Assembly (NCBI GenBank): GCA_036490475.1
Contig: DASXDT010000006.1
Span: 1 to 64,000, forward strand
Length of the DNA stretch: 64,000 nucleotides
Reading direction: 5' to 3'
Source: Candidatus Tumulicola sp.
Lineage (GTDB): Bacteria > Vulcanimicrobiota > Vulcanimicrobiia > Vulcanimicrobiales > Vulcanimicrobiaceae
Below are positions 17,782 through 26,896 of the stretch, in pieces (the first letter of the stretch is position 1; the number at the start of each line of letters is the position of its first letter). The notes under the pieces are model-generated. The model saw only the letters and a list, made by a program, of their open reading frames with translations, did not search any database and was not told where the DNA came from. The translations under genes and the position numbers were made by a program.

Positions 17782-19133
17782 GAGTTGTTGGTGCGCACGG
17801 TTGCGAACGTTGCGCGAACGTCTTCGGTAAACAGTTGTGGTTGCTCCCAGGCGGCAAAGTGGCCGCCGACATTGTGCTGCTTGTAATATGCCAGCTTCGG
17901 ATACGCGCTTTTCGACCAGGTCTCCGGCGCGGTGTACAGCTCGTACCTGAAGGCACTGACGCCCACCGGAATCGTAACGCCCTTGACGTCGAAGAATCCC
18001 AACTTGTTTTCCCAGTACAGTCGCGCCGACGGTACGCCCGTGTTGGTCAACCAGTACAGGGTAATGTTGTCGAGAACGTCGTCGCGCGAGAGTCCGCCCG
18101 GATTGCCGAAAAATGCCGGTCGAATCATCTCGTAGCTGTCCTTGTCGTGATCCAGAATCCACGCTGCCAAGCCGATCGGCGAATCGCTCAACGAATACAT
18201 CGTTTGCGGCCGGTTCGCCATCTCGACCGCATAGCCGAGATGCTTGCCGTAAAAATCGCTTAATTGGTTGAAGGCACGAAGTTCGTCGGCCGATAGGTTA
18301 GATGGCGGTTTACCACCGGACGTGGCCAACGCCAACGTCTCGGCCGGTACGGTGCCGGGCATGTTTGAATGAATCGCCAGCACCGTCCCGGGTGCCACCA
18401 GCGCCATTTCTTGCGTGATGCTCGCGCCCCAATCACCGCCCTGTGCTACGAACTTTTGATATCCGAGGCGTTGCATCAGCACGATGAAGGCCTTCGCAAT
18501 CCGGATCGGATCCCAGCCGAGCGTCGTTGGAGCGGGAGAGAATCCGTAGCCGGGTATCGACGGAATCACCACGTCGAATGCGTCAGAAGCGCTCGCCCCG
18601 TGCGCGGTAGGATCGGTCAGCAAATCGATGACCTTCGTTTGCTCTATAATGGAACCGGGCCAGCCGTGGGTGATGATGAGCGGCAGCGCGTTCGGGTGTT
18701 TCGACTTCACGTGCATGAAGTGAATTTTTTGACCGTCGATCACGGTCGTGAACTGCGGAATCGCGTTCAGCTTGGTTTCGCACGTCCGCCAGTTGTAGTC
18801 GCCGCCCCAGTAGGTTGCCAGCGCCTGCATCGTCGCGAGTTGAATGCCCTGCGACTGGTCGTCAACGAGTTCGCGACCGGGCCACCTGGTCGCGTTGATG
18901 CGCCGGCGCAGATCGGTGAGGTCGGCTTCGGGGATGTTGATCGGTGGGAACGCGACGATCGCGCTCGAGCCCCCGTTATCTTGCGCGAGTTGCGTCACGG
19001 CAGTACCTTCTGAAGGAGCGTGCGTAGCATTTTTGGATTGCGCGCGGCCGGCCATCCCAAGCTGCAGGGCAGCGATGGTCGTCGCCACCGTGCCGACGAA
19101 GCGACGGCGGTTGAGGCCAGTTCGGTCGGACAT
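17778..19133 (-). CDS. Epoxide hydrolase (alpha/beta-hydrolase) with Tat-like signal
   Basis: A 451-residue protein. The N-terminus carries a twin-arginine-like leader (NRRRFVGTVATTIAALQLGMA, residues about 8-28, ending near AQS). An EHN domain (IPEADLTDLRRRINATRWPG, about 67-86) precedes an alpha/beta-hydrolase core with HGWPG (156-160), the nucleophile Asp234 in GGDWGAS (232-238), and a C-terminal GGHFAAWEQPQLF carrying the catalytic His. It should open epoxides to diols outside the cytoplasm. ATG at 19133 sits 6 nt after GAGG; ATGs at 19136 and 19145 are alternatives. Confidence 0.88.
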   Translation of the reverse strand: MSDRTGLNRRRFVGTVATTIAALQLGMAGRAQSKNATHAPSEGTAVTQLAQDNGGSSAIVAFPPINIPEADLTDLRRRINATRWPGRELVDDQSQGIQLATMQALATYWGGDYNWRTCETKLNAIPQFTTVIDGQKIHFMHVKSKHPNALPLIITHGWPGSIIEQTKVIDLLTDPTAHGASASDAFDVVIPSIPGYGFSPAPTTLGWDPIRIAKAFIVLMQRLGYQKFVAQGGDWGASITQEMALVAPGTVLAIHSNMPGTVPAETLALATSGGKPPSNLSADELRAFNQLSDFYGKHLGYAVEMANRPQTMYSLSDSPIGLAAWILDHDKDSYEMIRPAFFGNPGGLSRDDVLDNITLYWLTNTGVPSARLYWENKLGFFDVKGVTIPVGVSAFRYELYTAPETWSKSAYPKLAYYKQHNVGGHFAAWEQPQLFTEDVRATFATVRTNNS

Positions 19134-19249
19134 CATACACCTCATGCGGACGCCAGGCAAGCTTATATGGCCAGCCGCCTGGCGTCCCTTAGTTAGTAAG
19201 AGAATAGCCTCGGAACGAGGTGCACGCAAGTGGCCGGGAACGACCCTTT

Positions 19250-20224
19250 TTAGCCGCCGTGCGGCGGTCCCAAGTACGGAAACTCGGCCATTAGGTCTTT
19301 ATGCGGCGAGAGGCCATCGCTGGTGACTTTCCCGTTCGTCAGTATTCCGAGGAAATACGCCGAGACGTCGTCGGTGAGCGCCCGGCCGTTCGTCGGATAC
19401 GATGCCGGCGATCCGGGTCGATACGGTTGAAGGTCGGGCAACATTCCGGATGCAACTCGCGCGGCTTCCTCCGGCGTGTATCCTCCCGCGTGTTCGAGCG
19501 AATGCGCGAAGGTCGCCACGAATTGGGCGTCGTTAGCGGGCTCTGCGGTGATGTATGCGGCCTTCTGATCGCCGGCGAGGAACGGCACTTGCGAAGCACG
19601 CGCGCCCCGATCGACTTGTTTCCAACTGCCCGACGAACCGTCGACCGTTCGCGCCCAGATTTTAAGACTGTCGGATCCGAGTGCCGCGTTTGGCACTTCC
19701 AAGATGACCGACGCGACGTTCTTATCGATAAAGAAATCGTCGCCGGTAAACGTCAAGTTGTTAATCGCGCCGGCCGCGTCGAAAAAGAACGGGTCGCTGC
19801 GCCGTCCGGCAAAAAAGCGAATGTCGCCGGCAGTCATCACCTTCGAATCGCCTCCGGTCGAAACTGCGACGCCGTCGGCGACGATCTCGCCGTCGTCGCC
19901 GGTACGATGCAAGCTATCGCCCTCGATCCGGCGCAGCGTCGCAACTTGTCCGCTGCCGGGTGCCGCCATTATTTTAACGCTATAGGCGATATTGACGATC
20001 GCATCGCCATCCGTGTCGATCAAAATCTCGTACAGTGCGTTGCTCGCAAACGGCTCGATCGGCGTGGGCCCCGGCGGATTCACGCCGAACGACGGGTGAA
20101 CGTTCATGATCAGGATGGATTTGCTGTTGTCGCCGGGCTTCGGAAACGCATAGAGGTCCGTAAAGTTGAAGCGCGCATCGCCACCGGGAAACCCAAAATC
20201 TGGGCCCGCGAAATGATGGGACAT
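19250..20224 (-). CDS. DUF4331 family protein
   Basis: A 324-residue protein opening with MSHHFAGPDF and NFTDLYAFPKPGDNSKSILIMNVHPSF, in part, which is the characteristic start of DUF4331. Further conserved-looking pieces are LYEILIDTDGDAIVNIAYSV and FFAGRRSDPFFFD. The family is widespread in soil bacteria but has no established function. No signal peptide is evident with this start. An 116-bp non-coding gap separates it from the epoxide hydrolase downstream. Confidence 0.85.
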   Translation of the reverse strand: MSHHFAGPDFGFPGGDARFNFTDLYAFPKPGDNSKSILIMNVHPSFGVNPPGPTPIEPFASNALYEILIDTDGDAIVNIAYSVKIMAAPGSGQVATLRRIEGDSLHRTGDDGEIVADGVAVSTGGDSKVMTAGDIRFFAGRRSDPFFFDAAGAINNLTFTGDDFFIDKNVASVILEVPNAALGSDSLKIWARTVDGSSGSWKQVDRGARASQVPFLAGDQKAAYITAEPANDAQFVATFAHSLEHAGGYTPEEAARVASGMLPDLQPYRPGSPASYPTNGRALTDDVSAYFLGILTNGKVTSDGLSPHKDLMAEFPYLGPPHGG

Positions 20225-20367
20225 CGAATCTTTTCTCCTAGCGTACTATCTTGTTATGAAAAAACTGCTTTGGGACTACTGTGAGACTTACCTCCGCCAA
20301 ATTCTGGAGGAAGCCACTATCTTCGAGGGAGTAGCAAGAAGCGCTCACTCAACCGAGGATAGGACTC

Positions 20368-21351
20368 ATGGTGAAATTCGTATCGAGACACGTTTTCGCG
20401 TTATCTTCGCTCGCAATTTTGAGCGCCTGCAGCGGCGACGGCACCGCGCCTGCGGCGGATACCGCCAACGCCTTTCCAACGACTGCCCGCGGCGGTATCG
20501 CGATTTCGGCGCACACCAATCACGGGCACTCTTGGATGAACCCGGTCGCGAAAAGCGGCGCGCTGGTCTATATCACCGATAACGGCGCCGGTACCGTCGT
20601 CGTGTATTCGTATCCGGCACTTAACGTCGTCGGGACGCTCGCCGGCTTCGACAACGTGCAGGGCGACTGCGTTGATGCGAGCGGCAACGTTTGGATCGAT
20701 AATACCCAGGCCTCGCAGCTTCTCGAATACGCGCACGGCGGAACGTCGCCGATCGCGACGTTAAGCGATCCCGGTCAGTACCCGGTTGGGTGTTCCGTCG
20801 ACCCCACAACCGGCGATCTGGCCGTTTCGAATTTTTATAGCACGAACGGCCCACCGGGAAGCATCTCGATTTACAAAAATGCGACGGGCACGCCGGCAAC
20901 GTTCACTCCGCCGAATTTCGCGGTCGTCTACTATCTCGGGTACGACAAGCACGGAACGCTGTACCTCGATGGTATCGACAGCGGTAGCGCTTTCTTATTC
21001 GCTTCTTTTAACGGGAAGAAATTCAAGGCGATCACGCTGCAACAGCCGATCGGCGGCCCCGGAGCCGTCCAAGCCGTGGGCGATAGCATCGTGGTCGGCG
21101 ATCAGACCAACGGAAACAACGCGGCCTATGCGTTCACGATCGCGGGCAGCACCGGAAAGCTCGTGAAGACGACCCCGCTGACCGGCGCCAACGATATCGT
21201 GCAGTTCAACATCTATAAGAACGCCCTGGTAGGCGGCGATTTGAATTTCAACGGTTCGACCGCAGATCGATTCAAGTATCCGGCCGGAGGAGCGCCGAAA
21301 AAGACGGCCGCGGGCTTGAGCGCACCCATCGGCGCGGTCATCAGCCCGTGA
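20368..21351 (+). CDS. Beta-propeller lipoprotein
   Basis: A 327-residue exported lipoprotein with the lipobox LSAC (cysteine near residue 21) after a short signal. The mature part has propeller-like repeats: VYITDNGAGTVVVYSYP, GNVWIDNTQASQLLEY and GTLYLDGIDSGSAFLF. It belongs to the same broad class as the lipoproteins at 16425 and 40574 but has different repeat wording. A GAGGATAGGA stretch upstream of the ATG serves as Shine-Dalgarno. Function unknown. Confidence 0.8.
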   Translation: MVKFVSRHVFALSSLAILSACSGDGTAPAADTANAFPTTARGGIAISAHTNHGHSWMNPVAKSGALVYITDNGAGTVVVYSYPALNVVGTLAGFDNVQGDCVDASGNVWIDNTQASQLLEYAHGGTSPIATLSDPGQYPVGCSVDPTTGDLAVSNFYSTNGPPGSISIYKNATGTPATFTPPNFAVVYYLGYDKHGTLYLDGIDSGSAFLFASFNGKKFKAITLQQPIGGPGAVQAVGDSIVVGDQTNGNNAAYAFTIAGSTGKLVKTTPLTGANDIVQFNIYKNALVGGDLNFNGSTADRFKYPAGGAPKKTAAGLSAPIGAVISP

Positions 21352-21390
21352 CCTGCAACTTCTCGCGCCCGGAGGATGATTTCGCGCACT

Positions 21391-21630
21391 ATGACTGATC
21401 AAGAGATTAAACCCTACGTCGGCAAAGCGGTCCGCGTGACGTTGGCCGACCGTCGCACGCTCGCCGGCGTTCTACACGCCTCCGACACCCATGGCCACGG
21501 CCACATCCACTACGTAGTCTCATCCGACCCGATTCGCGAGGGCGATCCGCCCGTGGCTGAAGTCATCCACGGTGGAGACCAGATCACCGAGATCGAGGAT
21601 GCTTCCGGGGATCCCGCAGCCACCGAGTAG
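21391..21630 (+). CDS. Small hypothetical protein, possibly Sm/OB-like
   Basis: A 79-residue acidic protein. The first half (YVGKAVRVTLADRRTLAGVLHASD) reads like the first three strands of a small beta-barrel of the Sm-like type, followed by a His-rich HGHGHIHYVV. A GGAGG at 21371 directly abuts an alternative ATG at 21376 (spacing 0) and is 15 nt from the ATG at 21391, so the start is uncertain. It ends 9 bp before the dioxygenase gene. Function unknown. Confidence 0.6.
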   Translation: MTDQEIKPYVGKAVRVTLADRRTLAGVLHASDTHGHGHIHYVVSSDPIREGDPPVAEVIHGGDQITEIEDASGDPAATE

Positions 21631-21639
21631 CCAACCGGC

Positions 21640-22470
21640 GTGGGATACTCCGAAAAAGCGCTGACGCCGGCAATCGGTTCGGTCGTTCGAGGCATCGACC
21701 TCGGCGCCAAGCTGGAGGCCGGCGACGTCGCGCACATTCTCTCGTCGCTCGATGATCGTCTCGTTCTGTTTTTTAAAGATCAATCGCTCACGCCGGTGCA
21801 GCAGCGCGATTTCGCGGCGCGCTTTGGGACGCTGTACACGCACCCATTCTATCCGGGCCGCGCCGAAGCGCCCGAAGTCATGATCCTCGAACACGATGCC
21901 GCACGTCGCGCCAACAGCGATCGATGGCACAACGACGTTACGTACCTCGCGACGCCGCCGATGGGTGCCGTCCTGTACGCACAAGAGATTCCGGAAATCG
22001 GCGGCGATACGCTCTGGGCGAACATGTATGCGGCGTACGATGCGCTTTCGGAGCCGATGCGAAAGTTCGTCTCCGGATTACGCGCCATCCATTCGTTTGC
22101 AAGAAACTTCACGCCCGAGCGATTTGCCGCGCTTGGCCTTGAAGAGCGCCGCGAGCGAATGTATGCGGAGCATCCGCCGGTTTCGCATCCCGTGGTTCGG
22201 ACGAACCCAAACACGGGACGCAAGGCGCTCTTCGTCAATCAAGATTTCACCTCGCACATCGAGGGTGTCTCCGCGCGCGAAAGCGACACGCTGTTGCGAT
22301 TCTTGTTCGAGCACATGGCGCAGCCGGAGTTTCAAGTGCGTTGGCACTGGGAAAACGGTGACGTCGCCTTTTGGGACAACCGCTGGACCCAGCATTGCGC
22401 CCTCGCCGATTACTATCCGCAGCGGCGCGTCGTTCGGCGTGCAACGATTCTCGGCGAACGGCCCATCTGA
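21640..22470 (+). CDS. TauD/TfdA-family Fe(II)/2-oxoglutarate dioxygenase
   Basis: A 276-residue dioxygenase starting at GTG. It carries the facial-triad HxD in RWHNDVTY (His97, Asp99), a glycine-rich IGGDTLWANMYAAYDAL (about residues 117-133), SHPVVRTNPNTGRKALFVN and the distal region FWDNRWTQHCALADYY with the third ligand His and nearby Arg for 2-oxoglutarate. TauD releases sulfite from taurine, but relatives act on many substrates, so the substrate is open. It is followed immediately by an APC permease that may import the substrate. Confidence 0.9.
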   Translation: MGYSEKALTPAIGSVVRGIDLGAKLEAGDVAHILSSLDDRLVLFFKDQSLTPVQQRDFAARFGTLYTHPFYPGRAEAPEVMILEHDAARRANSDRWHNDVTYLATPPMGAVLYAQEIPEIGGDTLWANMYAAYDALSEPMRKFVSGLRAIHSFARNFTPERFAALGLEERRERMYAEHPPVSHPVVRTNPNTGRKALFVNQDFTSHIEGVSARESDTLLRFLFEHMAQPEFQVRWHWENGDVAFWDNRWTQHCALADYYPQRRVVRRATILGERPI

Positions 22471-23825
22471 ACATTCCGCTTTCCAAAGGGACGCAGCGGC
22501 CTCCAACCCCCGCGCGAAAACTCGGCGTCGCCGACATCGCGCTGCTCGTGATGGGCAGCGTCATCGGATCGGGCATCTTCCGTACGCCGGCGGTCGTAGC
22601 GCAACGGATACCCGCTCCGACGTTGATCGTCGCCGCGTGGTTGACGGGTGGACTGATCGCGCTCTTCGGCGCTTTTGTGCTCGGAGAACTCGGCGCCCGT
22701 TGTTCGCAGGAGGGAGGCGCCTATGCGTACTTGCGGGTCGCGTTTCATCCGGTCGTGGCATTTGCGTACGGGTGGACGTCGCTACTGGCGTCGTTCAGCG
22801 GCGGATTGGCGGCGGCGGCCGTTCTATTCGCGGGATATTTTCTTTCGTCGACCGCGATGTCCGCACCACCAACGCTCGTCGCAATCGTCACGTTGACCAT
22901 TCTGGTACTCATCAACTCGTTCGGAGTCCGAGCCGGCAGTAACGTCCAACATGTGTTGACGCTTCTCAAGCTTCTCGCGCTAGCAGCGGTCGTAGTCGCC
23001 GCGTTCGTCGTTCCGGCAAATCACCATCTGCCGCTTTCGCACGTCGCGGGTTCGCCGGTCGGCGTAACCCTCGCGTTCGGCGTTGCCATGATTCCGGTAT
23101 TGTTTAGCTATGCCGGAGCGTTGGTTGCCAATTTCATGAGCGACGAAGTGCACGACCCTCCGAAAACGTTGCCGACCGGTTTATGGGTTGGGATGGCGGG
23201 TGTCGCGATGCTCTACGTACTCGTGAACACCGGCTGTCTTCGCGCGCTTGGAGTCGACGGATTGGCACGTTCCATGGTTCCGATTTCAGCAGTACTGCAA
23301 GAGGCGACGGGATCGATCGGAGCACGATTGACATCAATTGCAATCGCCATCGCGACCCTCGGTTTTTTGAGCAACCGAATGTTGACGGTCCCGCGGATGT
23401 ACCGATCGATGGCCGATGACGGTCTCTTTTTTCGTTGGGTCGGGTGGATCGATCCGCGGACGCGCGTTCCAGTCATTGCGATCGCTCTGCAAGGGATTGC
23501 GGCCATCGTCATCGCGCTGTCAGGCGACTTCAATCAAGTCCTCAATTTCGTTGTATCGCTGGTCTATCTGTTCAACGGCCTTCTAGCGCTCGCACTGTTC
23601 GTGCTTCGCGCGCGCGACGACGCTGGAGGGGCGACGCAGGGCGGCTTTCGCGTTCCAGGCCACCCCGTGACCACCGGCCTTTATCTCATAGCTTCGTGGA
23701 GCATCGCCATCGTAACGTACGTCACGGACCCCCGCTCCGGGCTGATCGGACTGGGGATCGTTCTCTCCGCGATTCCAATATATGCGTTATGGGCGCGCAG
23801 TGCCGCGAGAAAACTGCAAGCCTGA
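22467..23825 (+). CDS. APC-family amino acid permease
   Basis: A polytopic protein with about twelve hydrophobic segments and the APC signature at the first helix (ALLVMGSVIGSGIFRTP), then GELGARCSQEGGAYAYLRVAF. It transports amino acids or related amines across the inner membrane. No ATG, GTG or TTG lies between the end of the dioxygenase and the first helix. The best placed start is a CTG at 22467 that overlaps the dioxygenase stop as CTGA, giving 452 residues; a TTG at 22371 lies deep in the dioxygenase. Its stop overlaps the threonine synthase ATG by one base. Confidence 0.87.
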   Translation: MNIPLSKGTQRPPTPARKLGVADIALLVMGSVIGSGIFRTPAVVAQRIPAPTLIVAAWLTGGLIALFGAFVLGELGARCSQEGGAYAYLRVAFHPVVAFAYGWTSLLASFSGGLAAAAVLFAGYFLSSTAMSAPPTLVAIVTLTILVLINSFGVRAGSNVQHVLTLLKLLALAAVVVAAFVVPANHHLPLSHVAGSPVGVTLAFGVAMIPVLFSYAGALVANFMSDEVHDPPKTLPTGLWVGMAGVAMLYVLVNTGCLRALGVDGLARSMVPISAVLQEATGSIGARLTSIAIAIATLGFLSNRMLTVPRMYRSMADDGLFFRWVGWIDPRTRVPVIAIALQGIAAIVIALSGDFNQVLNFVVSLVYLFNGLLALALFVLRARDDAGGATQGGFRVPGHPVTTGLYLIASWSIAIVTYVTDPRSGLIGLGIVLSAIPIYALWARSAARKLQA

Positions 23826-24967
23826 TGTTACCCAATATTCTTGAATGCTCGCGCGACGCCGCGCATACGGTCTCAGCGACGTCGTTGGCGACGGTGTGCC
23901 CGTGCGACGGTGCTCCGTTGCTGGTTCTCTATCGCAGCGGGGAGATGCCCCGCGAGGTTGTTGCATTACGCCCGTGGACGATGTGGCGCTATCGTGAGAT
24001 GTTGCCGATCGACAGCGACGAGCAGCCGATCTCGCTCGGTGAAGGCGGCACGCCGCTTCTCCCTCTCGCCAATATGAAGTCCGAGCTCGCTTGTGGCGAG
24101 ATCTTCGTAAAGGACGAATCACAAAATCCGACCGGTTCGTTCAAAGCGCGCGGCATGTCCGTCGCGGTGACGGTAGCTAAGCGGCTGGGTGTGCGATCGC
24201 TGGTCGCGCCGAGCGCGGGAAACGCGGGCGGCGCATTGGCCGCGTACGGAGCGCGCGCACAGCTGCCGGTACGCGTCTACGTTCCGCGAGATACGCCGGC
24301 GATGTTAACCGAGGAGATGCGCGGCTACGGGGCGTCCGTCGTGCTGGTCGACGGATTGATCGACGAGGCCGGGCGGCTGGCCGCGCAGTTCGCGCAAGAG
24401 AGCGGAGCGTTCAACGTCGCGACGTTTCGCGAACCGTATCGGGTCGAGGGAAAAAAGACGATGGGATACGAGCTTGTCGAGCAGCTCGGCCGCGTTCCGG
24501 GAACGATCGTGTATCCCACTGGCGGCGGCACCGGACTCGTTGCAATGTGGAAGGCTTTCGGCGAGCTGGAACAACTCGGGTGGATCGATGCGTCGAGGCC
24601 CGTGATGGTGTGCGTCCAAGCCGAGGGTTGCGCGCCGATCGTCCAAGCGTTCCAGCGCGGCGACACGTCGGCCCAACGTATCGAGAACGGAACGACCAAA
24701 ATGTGGGGGCTACGTGTTCCTGGCGGGATTGGCGATCGCCTCAGCCTCGCAGCGCTACGCGAATCGCACGGACACGCGATCGCGGTTTCGGATGAAGCAT
24801 CGGAAGCGGCGATGTGGGACCTTCACGAGCGTGAAGGCATCGATGCAACCGAGGAAGGCGGGGCGACGCTTGCGGCGCTTCGCTCGCTCGTATCGAGCGG
24901 CGTGGAGTTGCCCTCGCCGATCGTTCTTTTCAACACCGCAACGTCCTTAAAATACGCGCCGCGATAA
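23825..24967 (+). CDS. thrC: Threonine synthase
   Basis: A 380-residue PLP enzyme converting O-phosphohomoserine to threonine. A short N-terminal cysteine segment (LECSRDAAH and TVCPCDGAPL, ribbon-like as in many threonine synthases) precedes LGEGGTPLLPL. The PLP lysine is Lys107 in NPTGSFKARG, and the phosphate loop is PTGGGTGLVAMW. The ATG overlaps the permease TGA by one base. Co-location with a permease and opposite-strand kbl/tdh makes this a threonine-rich neighbourhood. Confidence 0.92.
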   Translation: MLPNILECSRDAAHTVSATSLATVCPCDGAPLLVLYRSGEMPREVVALRPWTMWRYREMLPIDSDEQPISLGEGGTPLLPLANMKSELACGEIFVKDESQNPTGSFKARGMSVAVTVAKRLGVRSLVAPSAGNAGGALAAYGARAQLPVRVYVPRDTPAMLTEEMRGYGASVVLVDGLIDEAGRLAAQFAQESGAFNVATFREPYRVEGKKTMGYELVEQLGRVPGTIVYPTGGGTGLVAMWKAFGELEQLGWIDASRPVMVCVQAEGCAPIVQAFQRGDTSAQRIENGTTKMWGLRVPGGIGDRLSLAALRESHGHAIAVSDEASEAAMWDLHEREGIDATEEGGATLAALRSLVSSGVELPSPIVLFNTATSLKYAPR

Positions 24968-24982
24968 GGGACAGCCGACAAC

Positions 24983-25537
24983 ATGACCATCGCGCTCAAG
25001 ACGCTCGGGATCGCACTGGCCGTCGGTCTCGACGTGTTGGCGCTGTCGATCGTCGTCGGCATCATGGACATTCCGCGAAGCGCACGGATTCGAATGGGCG
25101 CAGCGTTCTCATTTTCCGAAGTGCTCATGCAAGTCATCGGATATGCGATTGGTACCGGTGCCGGCCGTATCGCCGGAACCATCGCACCGTACGTTGGCTT
25201 CGCGATTTTGGCGGGCGTCGGCGTGCTGGTCATTCGCGAGAGTTTCGAGAGGGCGCCGGTGCTCAAGGTCGATTCGGGCTGGGGGCTCATCGCCGCGTCG
25301 GCATCCATCAGTCTCGATTCGCTCGGGATCGGCATCTCGTTGCCCGGCGTACCGATTCCGCTGCTGCCCCTGCTGGCCACGGTTGCGGTCACGACGGTGT
25401 TGTTTACGATCGCCGGACTATCGTTCGGGCAACATCTCGGCGAGTCGAATCGGACTCGCGCACAGCTCGGCGGCGGGATCATCCTGATCGTCTTGGCCGT
25501 CGTGTTCGCCGCGCAGCGCGCGATGGGAGCGAGCTGA
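24983..25537 (+). CDS. MntP-like manganese efflux pump
   Basis: A 184-residue protein with six predicted membrane helices in two inverted halves. Each half starts with the family-type acidic motif: GLDVLALSIVVGIMD (residues about 15-29) and SISLDSLGIGISL (about 110-122). This matches the MntP/YebN family of Mn(II) exporters. It lies 15 bp after thrC and is probably co-transcribed. No yybP-ykoY riboswitch was recognised upstream. Confidence 0.8.
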   Translation: MTIALKTLGIALAVGLDVLALSIVVGIMDIPRSARIRMGAAFSFSEVLMQVIGYAIGTGAGRIAGTIAPYVGFAILAGVGVLVIRESFERAPVLKVDSGWGLIAASASISLDSLGIGISLPGVPIPLLPLLATVAVTTVLFTIAGLSFGQHLGESNRTRAQLGGGIILIVLAVVFAAQRAMGAS

Positions 25538-25558
25538 TCGAAGGCGTTGAGGCGTCGT

Positions 25559-26896
25559 CTAGTCTCGGCGTTCGCCGAAGACGTCGTTTCGCAAACGTTT
25601 TAAATCGCTACCGGCTTGGCGCCGGTCGAATTCCGGCGTTCGCATGTGCTCGAGTAGCGCGTGCGCGCGTTCGATCCATGTCGCGGGGTGCGCGTGAGAT
25701 TCCCGCTGACCCAGCGTCGCGCGATGCAAACGCCAGGCCGGTGCGATGCGTTCGAGCTGGTTGGTGTGATGGTGCAGATCGCGTTTTTCGCCGCTCAATA
25801 CGTCGCGCATATCACCCATCGCGTCTGCCAGTCGTCGCTTGACGACGTGCGAGCTGCGAATCGGGACGACGAACCACGTAGCCGCGACACCGCACACCGC
25901 TCCGACGACGATGCAGAGAACGCGAATACCGAACACCGAAAAACTCGAACCGCTTTGCGGATCCAGAACGAGCCCGAATAAGAGCGTCGTGCAGGCCGCC
26001 CAGTACGCGTAATTGATCGGGCGAAGCCACATACCGAAAAATAATACCGCAAACATTACCATCGCATACTCGGTCGAGTTGGCGATGTGTACGAATCGCA
26101 ACGACTCGGCGACGAGCGTTCCGAAGATCGCTCCGCCTATTCGCAACAACGCTTTGTACAGCGCATCAGCGCGACCGATCGCACCGCTGGTAACGATGAA
26201 TGCGCTCAGCACGACCCACGGCCAGTGCATGCGGAAGGCCGTCATGCCGATTCCAAACGCGAAGGCGAGCGCGACGATCATCTGCAGCGCCATGCGATCG
26301 GTTGCGGCCAAGCGGCGCGTTGGCTCGGGGGCACCCGTCTTGCGAGGCGGCCGGGATGCCTCGACGGTGGTCGTCCAACCAGCTAGTTTTCCGGCAAACG
26401 CGGCGGCCCACGAGCATAGCTGCGCGATAATCGCGGCGGCGATCACGAGCGCGATCGCGACGGGAACACCGGCAGCTCTATCGATCGGCGCGGGAACGAT
26501 CAACATCGCCATCAGCGTCAGAGCGATAACGCCGCCGATGGCCGAGGCCGAACGGCCGTACCGGCGCAACGCCACCGACGCACCCATCCCCAGCACGAAA
26601 ACGATCGCCGCAATTGCGGGCAGGTGCAAGAACAGTGCGCCCACCAAAGCGCCGCCGAGTGCGATAACGGGGATCGTGACGATACGCCGCCATAGCACGT
26701 GAAATCCGTGCTGTTGCAACGAGCGCGTCAGACCGACCGACAATACCACCGAAAGAATCGCCGGCGAGTTGTTCGCTCCGAATCGCACGCACAGCGCGTA
26801 CGTCAGCAAAAAACTTGCGAGCGTGCCGGCCATCGCCGGCGCCGCCGCTCTCAGCGCTCTAAGAAGCGCTGAGGATTCCCACGGCTTTTCCGACAT
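25559..26896 (-). CDS. FUSC-family membrane protein (aromatic acid exporter-like)
   Basis: A 445-residue protein with two sets of hydrophobic helices: about residues 20-165 and 200-340, the second with MHWPWVVLSAFIVTSG, FFGMWLRPINYAYWAACTTLLFGL. A soluble, helical C-terminal tail rich in His and Arg follows. This duplicated layout fits the FUSC/YccS/AaeB group, which exports aromatic acids or related compounds. The ATG at 26896 lies inside the end of kbl (38-bp overlap). Substrate not predictable. Confidence 0.8.
   Translation of the reverse strand: MSEKPWESSALLRALRAAAPAMAGTLASFLLTYALCVRFGANNSPAILSVVLSVGLTRSLQQHGFHVLWRRIVTIPVIALGGALVGALFLHLPAIAAIVFVLGMGASVALRRYGRSASAIGGVIALTLMAMLIVPAPIDRAAGVPVAIALVIAAAIIAQLCSWAAAFAGKLAGWTTTVEASRPPRKTGAPEPTRRLAATDRMALQMIVALAFAFGIGMTAFRMHWPWVVLSAFIVTSGAIGRADALYKALLRIGGAIFGTLVAESLRFVHIANSTEYAMVMFAVLFFGMWLRPINYAYWAACTTLLFGLVLDPQSGSSFSVFGIRVLCIVVGAVCGVAATWFVVPIRSSHVVKRRLADAMGDMRDVLSGEKRDLHHHTNQLERIAPAWRLHRATLGQRESHAHPATWIERAHALLEHMRTPEFDRRQAGSDLKRLRNDVFGERRD

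Noticed and set aside
20256-20582. Plus-strand frame starting MKKLLWDYCETYL
   Set aside because: Its second half overlaps the well-supported lipoprotein in another frame and turns into an Arg-rich shadow sequence. No Shine-Dalgarno.
24968-24982. Manganese (yybP-ykoY) riboswitch before the MntP-like gene
   Set aside because: Only 15 bp separate it from thrC, too little for the element, and no conserved loops are seen.
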